Part shown: positions 12,401 through 25,499 of the stretch, in pieces
How positions within the stretch are numbered: the first letter of the stretch is position 1
Layout: every line of letters begins with the position of its first letter
From: Nautilus pompilius
Lineage: Eukaryota > Mollusca > Cephalopoda > Nautilida > Nautilidae
Assembly: GCA_018389105.1 (NCBI GenBank)
Contig: JACATO010001095.1
Coordinates: 372,001 to 436,000 of the forward strand
DNA length: 64,000 nt
Direction: 5' to 3'
Position numbers and translations under genes: made by a program
The notes under the pieces: model-generated
Told to the model about the DNA's origin: nothing
Seen by the model: the letters and a program-made list of their open reading frames with translations, nothing else
The model's database searches: none

Positions 12401-15400
12401 CATTGAAAATTTAAAGCATTATTATGCAGCACTGATAAAGTCTGAAGAATTTATTACCACTTTCCTTTCTGCTCTTAAAATTTATGTTTATTGTTAAGTA
12501 TTTAGCTGTACCTGTATGTACACAGGTTAATATTTCAAGTAGGGACCAGAAAGAAATTTTTGCTATCTGCTCAGAAGGATGAGAAGTCTTTTAATGAATG
12601 ACTGACAGTAAGTGGTCAGATCCAACAATCAGTAATAACACTGGGGAACACTCATTTTGTTGCATTAAAAAAAAATACTTTTTTCTAGTCAATTTGAATA
12701 TGTAGATTTTAATTTTAAAGTCGGTTTTTGTCTGCAAGCTACAGATTTCATGCAATTTGACATTTTTATTTTTCATTATTTTAACAAATTCCAACATTAA
12801 TCAAAATTCTTCTGTTCACTTTAATCTTAAAACGGCAAAAAAGTCATTTAAAAATATTTATTGAAGCAAAAGATAGAGAATTAAAAAATTTTATGAGTAA
12901 ATTAAATTATTATCTAGTGTTGATCGTGCCATATTTTCATTAGTTTTTATCTGAATGTGTATTTTATCCAGGAAGGAATTTGCGTTTGTAACTTTTGCGT
13001 TTGTACACTTTATCTTGGCAATCTCATTTAATGCTCCAGCAGTAGTCAGCCATCATGCTTTTGTTCCAGCGCCCTTGGTAACGTTCTTCCATGATCTTTA
13101 GGTCTTGGTGGAATCGTTCTCCTTGTTCGTCACTTACAGCTCCCAGATTGTCAGGGAATTTATCAAGGTGGCTGTTCAAAAAATGAAGCTTGATGCTCAT
13201 GTTGCACCCGAGATCACGAAAAGCGAGGAGCATTGTGTTCGATCACAGTAGTTTTCCGCTTTATAGTTTCCGAGAAAGTTCTGAACAACTGCCACAAAAG
13301 ATAACCATGCTGCTTTTTCCAAAGCATTCATCTTAGCAACAAACTGATTATCACGAAATAGTGTTCTAATTTGTGGGCCATCAAACACACCTGCTTTGAT
13401 TTTTTCAAATGATAACCCTGGTAAAGCTGTGATGATGTGTTGAAAACATTCACCTTCGGTTTTTAGGGCTTTAACAAATTGCTTTATCAAACCTAATTTT
13501 ATGTGAAGAGGAGGAAAGATGATCTTATCTCTGTTTACAATTGGCTCTTTTATGATATTTGGCATGCCAGCTTTAAGAGTTTCACGGATAGGCCAGTTCT
13601 TTTGGACCCAATGTTTGTCTCGTGCTCGGCTGTCCCACATACAAAGGAAACATGGAAACTTGGTAAAACCTTTCTGTTGTCCAAGAAGAAAATTGACTAT
13701 TTTTTAAGTCCACACAAATGATCCAATTGTGCTCATGATATTTTAATAAGTCCATGACTATTCTCACATCATCATAGTCTTCTCGCAAATGCACAGAATG
13801 ACCGATAGGTACCGCTCCATAAACATTGCCATTATGTAAAAGAACACACTTTAGACTACGTTTTGAACTGTCCAAAAAGAGTCTCCATTCGGCAGGATTA
13901 TAGTAAGATACACCCAGTTCTTTAAGAAGCCCTGGAATGTCATGGCAGTAAACAAAATGTTTGTCTTCTGAAAAGAAAGCTACAAAAAGTTGGTCACGAT
14001 TTCTAAAATATGAAACTTTAACAGAGTGATCAACAAGATTTCTACTTTGTAATCTTGATGCCAAAACCTCTGCTGCTTTTTTTGAAAGGCCCAAATCTCG
14101 CACTAAATCATTTAATTCAACTTGCAGAAGAGGCTTAGGGGTGGGAAAAGGTTCAGAGTCTGAAGAACAATTCTCTTCGACGACGAACATTTTTCTGCCA
14201 CTTCACTGTCACTACTATTTTGTTTGTTTGTATCATCTTCAATGTCTTTATCGTCTAATGAAGGTAAGCCTTTAAATATTGGAACAGGAACTTCTCTAGA
14301 GTGGGGAGTAGGCCGAATAGCTGAGGGAATGTTTGGATACGTAATTTTATGTCGGTTTTTTTTTTCCAACTCCCGATGTGTTTACCATGCAGAAATAACA
14401 GTCAGTTAAATGATTGGTTGGTTCACGCCAAACATCGGAACTCCAAAAGGTAGACTTTTACGTTTTCCTTTGGTCCAGTCTCGAAGCATTTCTTCACAAT
14501 TGTGACACACAACATGAGGCGCCCATTGCTTGTCTTGGTCACCAAGATGAACTTCAAAATATGCCTTGTAAGCACGCTTGACAAAGGAGGATACATTACG
14601 TTTTTGACGATTTAGTGTGTAGCATCCACATATGTAGCAGAAGGCATTAGGCTTGTTTCTGCAATGATTTCTCTTAATAGAAGCCATGTTTAAACTGAAA
14701 CAAATGATAAATTATAATTTAATTATAAAAATACAAAAAGTTATAAATTTATATGGACATGAAAATGCTTATATATGGTTTACGTAAGTTCACATTGTAA
14801 AATTTCACTAACCTCAAATTGCATGCAAACTAAAGCTTGTAGAGAAAAACTAATTTCAGATTTGAAATCAGCACCTAAAGTTCTATCAAAATTTGTTAAA
14901 ATATTCCATGCAACTGAAAATTATTTAAAATTTGTTCCCCTGTGTAATTGTGAAACTAAGACAAATATTTACACTAATTGATTCTCTCGCATGAAGAGCA
15001 ATTTTTTTTATCACTATAACTGTATAAGCCTAACATTAATTCAGTGGTTCCCAACCTTTTTTTGCTGTGCACCTAAATTGACCAACAACAGGCCTTCTGA
15101 TCCTTAGGCTTATGATAGTTTCAATATGCATATGAATATAAACGTTGGTACATGTGTGTGTGTGTGTATATTTAATTATTATTTATTTACTTTCATTTTT
15201 AATTATATAAAATTAAAAGAAAATCTGATATAAATTCAGGTTCAAAAAATTTTTATTCATTGTCTTGAAACACAGATGCACATAGAACCACTGATGATGC
15301 TCATTTAATCACATACAGAATATTCATTTGAAAACATGCAAAACAAAAGCTAACTGAAATAAAAAGACATTAGAAAAAACAAAACATGTTAGAAATTTTT

Positions 15401-16988
15401 CGAAACTTGGTGGCTTCGCTCCTTTTGTGGACTCAGCGCAGTCTTTCATACCCATGAAACTCTTGGTAAAACCAGGCTCATGGAAAAATGTACCATAATT
15501 TCTAATTTTGTACTTGTATGCTGTGGGAAGGAGAGAAAAAAAATAGAACTTGTTGGTCGGCAGGGTTGCCTCAGTCTCACATGCACTTTTCCACATTAAA
15601 AAAGCAACAAAAAAAAGTTTTTTTGATGATCTTTCGCAATCCTGATTTGGGTCAGAACCAAAGGTTGGGAATCACCATATTAATATACAGTAGGAATTGT
15701 TTTTGTTGCAATGCTGTTTAGATCATGAACATGGATTGTCTGGAAATGTATTTTCATTGTTCAGATTTTAATATTTTATCTAGGGAAAGAAAAAATTAAA
15801 ATTCCAACAGGCCTAGTGCTTTTATTATTAAAATCTTTCTTCTTTCCTTAGGGAATCAGATGGATTCAAACTTACAAAGTATTGGTGCTACACTAAGAGA
15901 TGCTCCAACCGAAGTTCGAGCCAAAACACTGATGGCTTTAGCCAGTCTGCTAAAGTTAAATGTAATTTTTTTACCCATCCACTTTAATTACTCCATAAAA
16001 CATTTTTAAAATTAATGAAAATTGTCTTTTTATCTCTCTGAATTGCAAGACAGATGTCCAGTGGAAGTTCATTCATTATCTGTCAGTAGTAAAATATCTT
16101 GTCAGTAAATTCTTCAGCATTAAATTAAAATTTGTTTAACTGTAGCTGCTCCTTGCCTTTGAAGTAACTGATGTTTGTGCACATTGTTAAGTCTTCTACC
16201 TTGAAATATTCTGATGCTTTAAAATTTCAAACTCTGTGTTTTAAACAGTTTTTATCTTCACTTATGGATTTCTGAATAATTTTTATTGCATATGGAAATA
16301 TGTACTAGTTCAAAAAGATAAACTTCAAAATTTTTGTGTAAATAACTTATTACTTGCTTTCAGCACTTGTGCTATTTATTTTCTCAAACTAATTTTAGCT
16401 ATACCATTTGAAAAAAGTTTACAGAAAAACTTTGCTAAGAATTTTGTGGTAAACAGCAGGCAAATAAAAATATATTAGTTTGCTTTAGGAACCATGATGC
16501 TAGTGGAAGGTTGTGCTTGTTCCCCTGTGCACAATGGTGATTGGCATTTGAGTTCTTTGCATAGTACTACTGTTTTATATATATTTTAGGTACATGACCA
16601 GACTGAAGAGTTGTTGAGTTTGACAGAAAGGTGGTTTTCCCTCATAGCTCAGAAACCATTTGAGATGTTGATGTCAGTCAGTCGCCAGCCTCTCCCAAGT
16701 CTTCAATGCCCAGCATACCAGGTGTTCATTTCTCTTGCTCTTCAACCCTGGGGACAGAAGCTGATGAATGAATATCCTGGTTTTAACGAATTCTTACTGG
16801 ACCGTTCATCTGAACATGACAAAGATGGAAAAGAATGCAAATTTGAAATAGTCAGTACTTTGCGAGCATCTCCTTCAGCAGTGGAAATTTTTGGTCAGCC
16901 ATACTGGCTACGCCTCAATGAGTACTACAACGAAGGCCCTTTTTATGTGAAAACAGAAACATCTATCGCAATGGAAGGTGGAACATGA
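6485..16988 (+). CDS. PSMD5: 26S proteasome non-ATPase regulatory subunit 5 (S5B)
   Basis: Eight exons join in frame: 6485-6666, 8103-8247, 9501-9633, 10113-10216, 10766-11018, 11716-11895, 15852-15961 and 16590-16988, all GT-AG, giving 501 residues; human PSMD5 has 504. PSMD5 is an assembly chaperone of the proteasome base: it binds PSMC2/Rpt1 and related ATPase subunits and leaves before the 26S particle is complete. The product is all helical, of ARM/HEAT type. Recognisable family blocks are VIRFRVYQ (exon 4), GLIKFFGNIAR (exon 6), and in the last exon QPWGQKLM, DRSSEHDKDGK and EIFGQPYWLRL, ending EGPFYVKTETSIAMEGGT. The start is the first ATG after the compact promoter, in ATGGCGGCG context. 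Introns 2 and 6 hold transposon remains. No frame corrections are needed. Confidence 0.96.
8727..9290 (+). mobile_element. Tigger/pogo-type transposon fragment in PSMD5 intron 2
   Basis: The left end GGTAGTCCCCAACTTATG (about 8729-8746) is a typical Tigger terminus. Downstream, in the same orientation, a broken ORF encodes a CENP-B-like N-terminal helix-turn-helix: KxYEGGERLINIAH (near 8985-9025, with an in-frame TGA) continues after a frameshift as LGLPPSTVRKI, then IWIEDQGERNVPLSL (about 9183-9227). These are the hallmarks of pogo/Tigger transposases. The DDE domain and right terminus are missing, so it is 5' only and dead. Confidence 0.65.
12964..14687 (-). pseudogene. Decayed copy of an unnamed multicopy mobile-type gene (antisense in PSMD5 intron 6)
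   Basis: Overlapping open segments on the complement (14687-14406, 14369-14112, 14190-13582, 13640-13197, 13233-12964) read as one protein of about 570 residues broken by frameshifts and a TGA near 13023. The N-terminus, starting MASIKRNHCRNKPNAF, has cysteine pairs (C17xxC20, C61xxC64, and CYFC after a frameshift) that look like zinc ligands. The middle has a SKRSLKCVLLHNG strand next to LFLD, then WIICVDLK, then GLIKQFVKAL; the end has EQGERFHQD and YQGRWNKSMMADYCW. I recognise this as a family present in many copies in invertebrate genomes, always unnamed. The spacing of LFLD, CVDLK and the later Glu would suit an RNase H-like DDE transposase, but that is inference. One break is a run of ten A where nine keep the frame (14356-14365). 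I found no certain terminal repeats. Confidence 0.7.
15042..15677. mobile_element. hAT-like non-autonomous element in PSMD5 intron 6
   Basis: The left end CAGTGGTTCCCAACC and the right end GGTTGGGAATCAC are near-perfect inverted copies, and CAGTGGTTCCCAACC is a common hAT terminus. Flanking 8-mers CATTAATT (15034-15041) and TATTAATA (15678-15685) agree at the six central positions, as expected of an old 8-bp duplication. The interior contains a short GT run and no intact transposase ORF. Confidence 0.6.
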
Positions 16989-19633
16989 CAGTCTGCCTTG
17001 GGTGAAATAAAGGTCCTTTTTGGTAAAAAAAAACAAACACATTTGTTGCCACTGGAAAGGATAAGAATGAAGTACTTTGAATTCAAGAGCTGTGTAAATC
17101 TTCAATCTTTCTTTGTTCATTAAACTATCATTGAAAACAATTTTTTTTTTTTTTTCAAACTGGTAGTTTTACTTAAGACAGATGACTATATAAAATATAA
17201 TCCTAAGCCTTTTTTTTTAAATTTGATAAATTTAAGTTAAAAAAATTTGTTGATGTCAATGAATTTTAATTAGCAGTGTACTTTCCAACCAATAAAAATA
17301 GCTGCACGTTTTTGTTATATTTAATAGCATTTAGGTCTGAAATAGTTTTTTTATACACTATTTCTGTACTTGATGATAAGTTATTTTCTAAAACACTTGT
17401 TTACTGTTATAATCTTGGAAAATGTTATACATATAGTCATCTTGCTTTCATATCCTTTTATCAAACCACATAGCTCAAAAACCAGGTAGACCACAAGTAA
17501 GTTGTTTCCTGCCTCATTATCCCTGCACTACACTGTTTAGCACTGTTTGATAAAATATTTACTTAAAATGAAGTAAATACTAGTTTTCATTTGTGTAATG
17601 TGTATCTTTTCATTTGTAGTCAGTCTGACAATAAATGTATTAAGACTATCCATTAAGAAAAATGTATTTCAAATTTCTCCTGCTGTTGAATAATGCCTGA
17701 AGATATACTGAAATTAAACTAATATTACAAATTATAATTCTTTAGACAAAATATCTACCATGCATTTCACATTTATAACATTAAGCCCAAAAATCCAGAT
17801 ATCACTCTGCAATTTTCTCTAAGTGAAAAATATTCCACCCTTTCATTATAGCAATAGAAAATTTTGTGATTTTAAGCTATATATATGGTAGTTTATCAGA
17901 ACTTTGAAATAATAAAGATACAAACTGAACAGCTATTTAACTGAATCATTCAAAGCTGAAAATGCTTATCTTTATTTTGGATGGTATAAAATAGTTTGTA
18001 GACAGTTGCTTTGAAAATCTCAACCTTACATTAGATTTTACTTGTATACCCAATAACCTAGTGAGAAGAATGGATGGAAATTATGGAGTTTCATTTTGTT
18101 AATTTGAATCTACAGAAAGTAACAGCACTGCTGCTTTAAAAGATTAAGTATGCCTTAATAATGTAATGACCACTTCTGTTAAGTTTGCATAAACACGGCG
18201 ATAAATTGTGGAAAGGTATCCTAGTATTAATGGAAAAAGTCTATCCTTAGCACATCTATTGACCAGATAACAGTTAACCAGTTTCCCAGATACTGTTGAA
18301 GTTTGATAAAAACTCTGACAATAGGTGAAAAATAGCACATATTAGAAAATACTGAAAATTTCAGCTTGAGATTTCAGATAAGTCCACAAAAGTTCCAACT
18401 ATTTCTGCACAGCATGACAGACAAAACAGAATATTCTTTGTGAAGGCTAACTTGACTAGTCTCCATTGGGTGGCGTGATGGTGCAGAGTTAGACTGCTAA
18501 ATTTGAGGACCCAAGTTTGCTCCCCATTGAAATGGCCCAGTTTAGCATACCTCTCTAATTTTCTCCCACATCTGAAAGTGAAGTCAGAAGTCCTGGTCCC
18601 CATAAGGTGCAGGTTTGTCAACACTTACTAATGGACAATTGTGGCACTACACTCCCTCACCAGGGTTCTATTTTTAGATGTCTGTATATACCAACTAATC
18701 TCCGTCAACTTGGGAAAGAAGAAATGCTGTCATTTAGAAATTTCCACCAGTCAAAAAAACTGAAGATTAAAAAAAAAAAAAAGTTCCTTACTTTCAATGA
18801 ATAGTTGTGACCAGAAGTAAATGCCTAATTAGTGAACTACCACAAGTATGGCAAAACATCATTAAAGTAGGTGTGTATTATATTGGAAACAAGTTTCCAT
18901 ATCTGTCAATAATTCTCTTGTACTGTATTTGTGGTAGCACAATTGCCTGCTAGTCAAAGCCCCACCCCACTCCAGAGTTAAATTCTCACAAGGAATTAGG
19001 TCAGTTAGGTTTCTTCTCTTCTTCACCAGAATTCCCACATGGGCTTCCACCTTGTGTGGAAGGATTATGGGAGCCCACTAAGTATATTCCCTTTTCTTCT
19101 ACTCTATTTTAGATCATGGATGTGATTCAGAACTGTCTGCCAAACCCCCAAATTAGGGATGGCACATAACTTTTGTAGTATCAATCCAACCTGACTGTTC
19201 AGTTCATTCTGTTGGCCCTGAGCATATTTCATACAGCATTGAATTGTGTGAACACATTTTGTTTCAACTAACAGTTTTTTTTAAAGATTTCATGCAATCC
19301 CTCTAATATTTAGACCTAAAATCAAACCTATTTATATGCAAAATAATTGCATTGCTGCTCCATAGAGATTTCAGAATTATCCGTGTCATTTTTGGAAGTC
19401 AAGATGTCAACAAATGCAGAATTTGTAAACTTTTTTAAAATGTTATTTTCCTTTGAGAAATACATTCATATCCTAATATTGCTCTTAATAGTCCATTTTT
19501 TTACATTTTAAAATCTACAAGATCAGGTTGTTTTCTATTGTTTAACAAATATTCCAGAATGAAAGCAAAGTATCTTCAATTCAATATATAGGCAACAACT
19601 TTAGATTTTTTATATTAATGAAACTCTAGATGA
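16989..19633. other. Tail-to-tail intergenic region PSMD5/PGLS
   Basis: This holds the 3' UTRs of two convergent genes (for example AATAAA within 17289-17300 on the plus strand) and SINE-like fragments between about 18.46 and 19.15 kb. I see no further coding exon; the short ORFs here lack conserved features. Confidence 0.5.
18465..18560 (+). repeat. tRNA-like SINE fragment
   Basis: TGGCGTGATGG (18471-18481) resembles a pol III A box, and AGTTTGCTCCC about 33 bp later resembles a B box, the spacing of a tRNA-derived SINE head. A second similar head (TGGTAGCACAATTGCC ... AGTTAAATTCTC) lies near 18930-18990. Both are degenerate. Confidence 0.35.
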
Positions 19634-22600
19634 TTACATAGTGCTTTTGTGTTGAAGAAGTTGAGCAGCTGCTGAATCCATAAACCAGATAAGTTCTCCA
19701 TTGGTGAGTTTCACTCGAGATGAGGGCAGCGGAACAGGGTCATTACCTTCAAGCAGTCTCTGGAAATATAATGATGATAATCAGACCTAGTAGCAGTAAT
19801 CATTAGTGTAGTTAATATTAGCTGGTGATAAATACAGATGACCAATGACTGGGACTCTACCATTAGTTACCTTGAGGATTTCTGCTTTGCTGCTACCACA
19901 GGCAATAAATGCAGCACAAGCAGCATTGTTGAGCACAGGAAGGGTCAGTGTCACTCGCCGTGGGGGTGGTTTTGGTGAGTCACTAATGGGAGCAACTGTT
20001 AGTGTTGTCTCCTAGAAAACAAGTAAAATTAATTCAAGAAAAACCAACATTTTAATGATATAGTAAAATGTATACCAGACAATCTTTGTTAGTTTGAGAG
20101 TCAGTCATTCAGTTTATTAAAAAAAAAAAAAAAAAGCTATACTGAAGTACATTGTATTTTCCAAAGAAATAACCATGGATTCACTTCAGTCTACTGAGCT
20201 CACCAATATTGATGTGGAGAACAGTGAAAAATCAGCCATAAGAAAATCAAACCACCTACAATGCAGCTACACTACATCAGTAACATCTTTGAAGTAAAAT
20301 TGCATTCAGTGAGTGATCTGAATTAGTTAATGCAATAAGCAAGCAGCAAAAAAGTTTTTTTTAATGATGTATTCAAAACAGCTGTTGAGTGTTCAACAAA
20401 TTTTCACATGCTACTCTAGTTGCTGCCCTAGGCTCCATCAGGGGGAACAACCAAGAATCAACAAGAGGAAATGTACTCTGGAGGGCATCCTGCTGGGGAT
20501 GCCAACATACTATGGTCTCATGACCAACACACTGCTACATAGTTAAATGTTACATGATATGCAAACAAATATTTTGCTTTAAATAACATGCAAAGTTTGC
20601 ATATTTGTACTTGGAATATCTCTCTATATTAATTAAGAATGAGCTGTTGTGTAACTATAGCTAGTTTTAACAGACATTTCACTACAGTTTCTGGGGTTTA
20701 ATTGTCTCTCATTTTTTTTGTACATTAATCATTTCAAAGATCTTATTTTTCACAGTGGCATTAGAAAACACACACAACCATTGCTATTGAAGTGTGATTC
20801 TCATTATTTGTTGTTCTGTGATAATTAATATGCCAGATTTTTATCATTAATTTTAAGATTGAACTGTATACTCTCAAGGATATTAGCATATCAGTACAAA
20901 GAAGATAAATTGTTACACTTAAGCCAACCAAATTGTATTGTCATTGAAAAACCACAATTTAAAAAGGGTATAAAATAAATTTTGTATTATTTAAAAATTT
21001 CTTCTGCAATTGTTGTCTACAACTGTAGACATACTTAATGAGGTTGAGTAGTGCCATGGTTACCACTGTGCCTCATGTAACCTGGATTGAAAAACTTTCC
21101 AAAATTTTACTATATAAAAAATAAAAACAATAAATAACCTAAACAAACATAAATCCAGCATCAAGTTAAAATAAATGTTTAATGGAATTAAATAATTTTT
21201 AAAAATATATACACACACTCTCTCTCTGCCAACTAGAATAATAAAACTAGCAAGAAATATATAAATAGTATAGGAGATTTAAATACTAGGAGGTTGGTAG
21301 AAGGTTAGGTTAAAAAATGTTGTTAAATGAAAAATGAATTCCCACCTAAAGAGTTAAAATCTTTTAACTACAGCTGAGAAGTTACCTGCAGCAGGCTATG
21401 GTCAGGGAACAAAGAACAGGTGTGTCCATCAGGTCCAATTCCCAAAAACAGCAAATCAAACCTGGGAAGTCCATCACCTGGAAATACCTGCTTAATTTTT
21501 TTACTATATTCTGCTGCTGCAGCTTCAACTGGAAAAAAATACAACAAATTTAGACATTTAATATTCCTGTATTATGTAGATATTGTATAACAATTTCATA
21601 TAAAACTCAGATATTCATTAGTAGTAATAAGACAATTCCAATGCATACATGTATAACTATATATAAACAGTCTGTAACCCAAAACTGTTATTGACCTTAG
21701 CTGACCCAATAAATCTCAAGGTTTATGAATTTTGTTATTGTGGAGTGAAACCAAACCAATGTTTGCTAGCATTTAACAAAGATGGGGTAATTATAATATA
21801 CAATACAGTTTTATTTAAGCATCACCCTTAATATAATTCTTCACATGAATGCATTTAATTTCTTTCTTATGTATTAGTCAATTTATGTGGCCCAGAATGG
21901 GATGAACTGGTGTTAATTTTTTGTTCAATATATCTAATAATATAATTTATACAAACTATAATCAGTGTATATGGTACAGTTTAGAAAATAAGGTGGTTTA
22001 ATAGCTATCAGAAAGTCAAGAATGGTACTGCACCAACTTAAACAAATATGATGAATCTATTAATAAAAAATAAGGTAACCTTACCAGAAATGTCTGGATT
22101 TATTGGAAATATATTCTCTCTAGGAAGGGATATCTTAGGCAGTAAGTTATCCTTGTAAAACTTGTAGGTGCACTCTTGATCTGAATATGGCACATGTCGC
22201 TCATCACAGAAAAAGATCTTCCACTTGCTCCAGTCTGTGTCTAATTTTGGTAACACACTGCACAGCAATTTGGCAAGACTTCCACCTATAAAAATAAATA
22301 CAATGTATCAAAGTAAACCTGTGGAAAACTGTTAGTAGCCTCTTTCATCAGTCATAGATAGTGAATGTCTTTATTATAGGTAGTACAAAAATCCCTTTGT
22401 CTAAAAGATGGGCAACCAGTGAGTTTTTAAATCATTTTAACATCCAGCTTAAAGTTCTTTTTGTCAAAGCATTGCCTCTATTTGTAGCACAACTACTGTA
22501 CTGTCAACTAAAGCTTAAAAAATAAAAAATATTGGTCTAATCCCAACAAAGATTATAAAATAGTAATCTGTACTAAAGAATAATTTTCAATATTAATAAA

Positions 22601-23666
22601 TCTAAAAGGAACAGCATTTGGTGAGGGTGGTTCCATTGGAGATGCACTGAGTCATATGCCATCCAAAGACCAGTTTATTTTCTGAAATTTTATAACTAGT
22701 TTTTTCTTTTGGCTTTAATGCTTAGTTGTTGAAGCTAAAGGTATTAAAGCATCTGATTAAAGATAATCCATCCAGTCAATGTTCAGGGAGTTTCAATTTC
22801 TGCATTCAAACGACGATAGTGCAAACACTTGCATTGCATGCCAAGTTTTAACCTTTATTCAAAGTATTCTGTGCCATTTACTGGTTGAAGGAGTAAGAAT
22901 TTAACCTTGAGGAAAAAAGGAATAAAGTGATGGAATGGCTGACATTCTTTGATGGAATCATGCGTCAATCACCATAAAACAGCAAGCATCATTAGAGGGT
23001 ATTAACAGGTTACAAACAACAGGAGATCAAATCAAAAGTATTTAGTTCTTCTGTCGGCGAGGATGACTTTGGAAAAGTGGATGAAATAAAATTAAACATT
23101 TTAAAATTATTTTAGTTTTCGGCATCGCGTAAAAGAATTTTACTAGCCATTATTCGCAGAGAGATAAAGTCATCATGTTTTGGGTTAAAAAATTCACTGG
23201 GTCCTTTTGGAAGCTAATGTTTTAAATCTCTATCACAGCTGTTTGTTGTGTGTATATTGTCTGCAAGCCGTGTGAAATAATAAATATGAGGTATTTTATG
23301 AATAAATAAATCAAATTGAATCAGTAAAGCATGCTGTTCTCGTAATTATAGTTATGCAACAGTATAAAAATAGATAAATATTCTATTTTAAACGTTTAAT
23401 AATAGGAATATTTAATGTAACCGTTCACATCACTATTAATATTAGGAAGGTGCAACGATAAGGTTTCATAATTATAAACATTATTCATTTTTTGTTTTTT
23501 TTTGTCCGAATGCAACAATAAAATATTCTTTATTTTTACCTGATACGCCAACAACGAATACACCCTTTTGGTTTATAGCGTTGCTAGCTTTGTCTTTTAC
23601 TAAATTGCAGACGTTTTCTCCAATCAGCTTCTCATCTTCGCACACCACCAACCTCGGAGATGCCAT
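19634..23666 (-). CDS. PGLS: 6-phosphogluconolactonase
   Basis: Five exons on the complement join in frame: 23666-23540, 22285-22085, 21528-21386, 20011-19871 and 19759-19634, giving 245 residues (human 258). The enzyme hydrolyses 6-phosphoglucono-delta-lactone in the cytosol, step two of the oxidative pentose phosphate pathway. Family signatures are present: [11 protein letters not shown] across the exon 1/2 join (phosphate-binding loop), [12 protein letters not shown] (residues about 69-80) and [14 protein letters not shown] (about 146-159), the motif with the catalytic histidine. The start codon lies in CAAGATGGCATC, which doubles as a YY1-like element, so transcription probably starts close by. 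The gene diverges from CDC73 across 1.8 kb and converges on PSMD5. No frame correction is needed. Confidence 0.97.
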
Positions 23667-25499
23667 CTTGAATTATCGGAAATTACCGAAGTTGGTTCGT
23701 TCTCACCGATCGTCCGCAGTAAAAATTTTCTAAAAGAAAAACTATATATACAGGTTGTTGTAAAAGTCAGTTACAACTATATTACTTCACATCAATGGAT
23801 TCTCAGTCTTGGGGGTTATCAAGAACAGAGATACTGCAGAAAGACACCATTATGAGCTCCTTCGGTGACCCTTACTGCAGCATATGAATTTACTTTATTT
23901 TATTTGAAATTTGACTTTGTAATTGAAAATAATAAAAAATAATATGATTGAGGTAATTAACTTATAAAGCGCCGTGAGTAAAGGCGTGTGTGTGTGTGCA
24001 TATATGTATAAGAAATACTCAAATTTGCTAAACAGCTGAGTCACACTAAACTACATAGCATCACGTGTTCGGCGGTGCTGGTTCATAACGTTTACGAGTG
24101 TTGGCAATTTGAAATTGAACGTCTCATTTCTAGTTACAAATATTCTTAAAAAAGGAAAAAGAACTTAACAAGTAACCAGACAAAAAATATTATTATTTTG
24201 TAATGATTTTAAAAGAGGAAAAGAAAAAAAAAAGTTACAGAACATACGAAATTATGGTCCATTTGGGAATGGATGTAAATGAATGTCCTCCATGTTGGGA
24301 GTATCTGTTCAACCCCAAAAAAGTAAAATAGAACAACGGCAACATTCAGATGGAGATAACGATCTAACCACTCTAGAAATATAGTCTTTTTACCACAATG
24401 ATTGATTCTTCGGGTCACTTGTTGCACATTTTTCTAAGAGCGAATGCGCACACATCGATAATTCGTGGGTGATAACAATTATAGTTATAATATATTGCAT
24501 ACTGTTACTAAATTACCAAAAAAATTCTTCTGACTTTTATATTATTATTATTTTTTAGTGGTAGTAATACTCTTTCGTAGAGTTTGAAACGAAAGAAAAA
24601 GCCAAAGGTTTGTACTGTTTTTGCTTTTTTATAGTACACCTCAATCAATCATTGTAAAACTTTTTTTTTTCTGTCACTATAAAATTTAGGTATCTAAGTT
24701 TGGAATATTTCTCTAAATTTTATATTCAAAGGCACTACTAATGATGGATTTAAAAAAAAATGATGCTTCATGTTTTAACATTATATAAATTTTAAAGTAT
24801 CATGATCTAAACTAGCAATTAGTTACGTCCATATTTAGTAGGTTATTAAAATTAACGATAGCGTATTAACGTTAACAACGTACGAATATGAAAGTCAAAT
24901 GAGGAAAAGCACTAAATAGAATGTTGTCTTTTTTAACATTAAATAGTAAATTTTTGTTTTCAACGTGAGCAATTTAGGACAAGTGTCTTTTTGGAAGATG
25001 ACATGACTTTATGGAATTTTTTAAACCATGTTATAGACAGCGTGAAATATATTGCAGCTTTAAATATTGGGTGTTGTCAAATAACGTTGGTTCCCAACCC
25101 TCGAAATGAATAATTCTGAACAAATATCAATTTTTGTTGGAAATTTGTATAATTTGTCATTTATAAAATGTGTTTAAAATGTTTCGTTTTTTTTTAAAGT
25201 TAAACTTAAACCTTTAATCACATTTAATTTATATTTTGAAAATCGGTCTAGAGGACAAATAGAACGACAGTTTTGAATGAAAATAGCAGCCACAAAAAAA
25301 GAAGATCGTGTGATGCCATTAATGTCAGTAAATATTTCAATATATATCGCAGTGTGTGGCTGCTAAAGTATTATATCTGCATCCTTATCCTTTAAATTGA
25401 TTTCTTCTTTCAATTTTTCTGACCTTCTCGGTACATGTCGTTATAGATCCAATGGAGGTTTTTGGATGAACCCAGAAGTAATCGGTAGAAGTAGGCAAC
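23667..25499. other. Head-to-head intergenic region PGLS/CDC73
   Basis: A short GT microsatellite lies at about 23988-23999 and AT-rich sequence fills most of the rest. The interval must contain both 5' UTRs and promoters. I see no other gene or clear regulatory motif apart from the start-codon-proximal GATGGC and ATGGCGG elements at its two ends. Confidence 0.5.
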
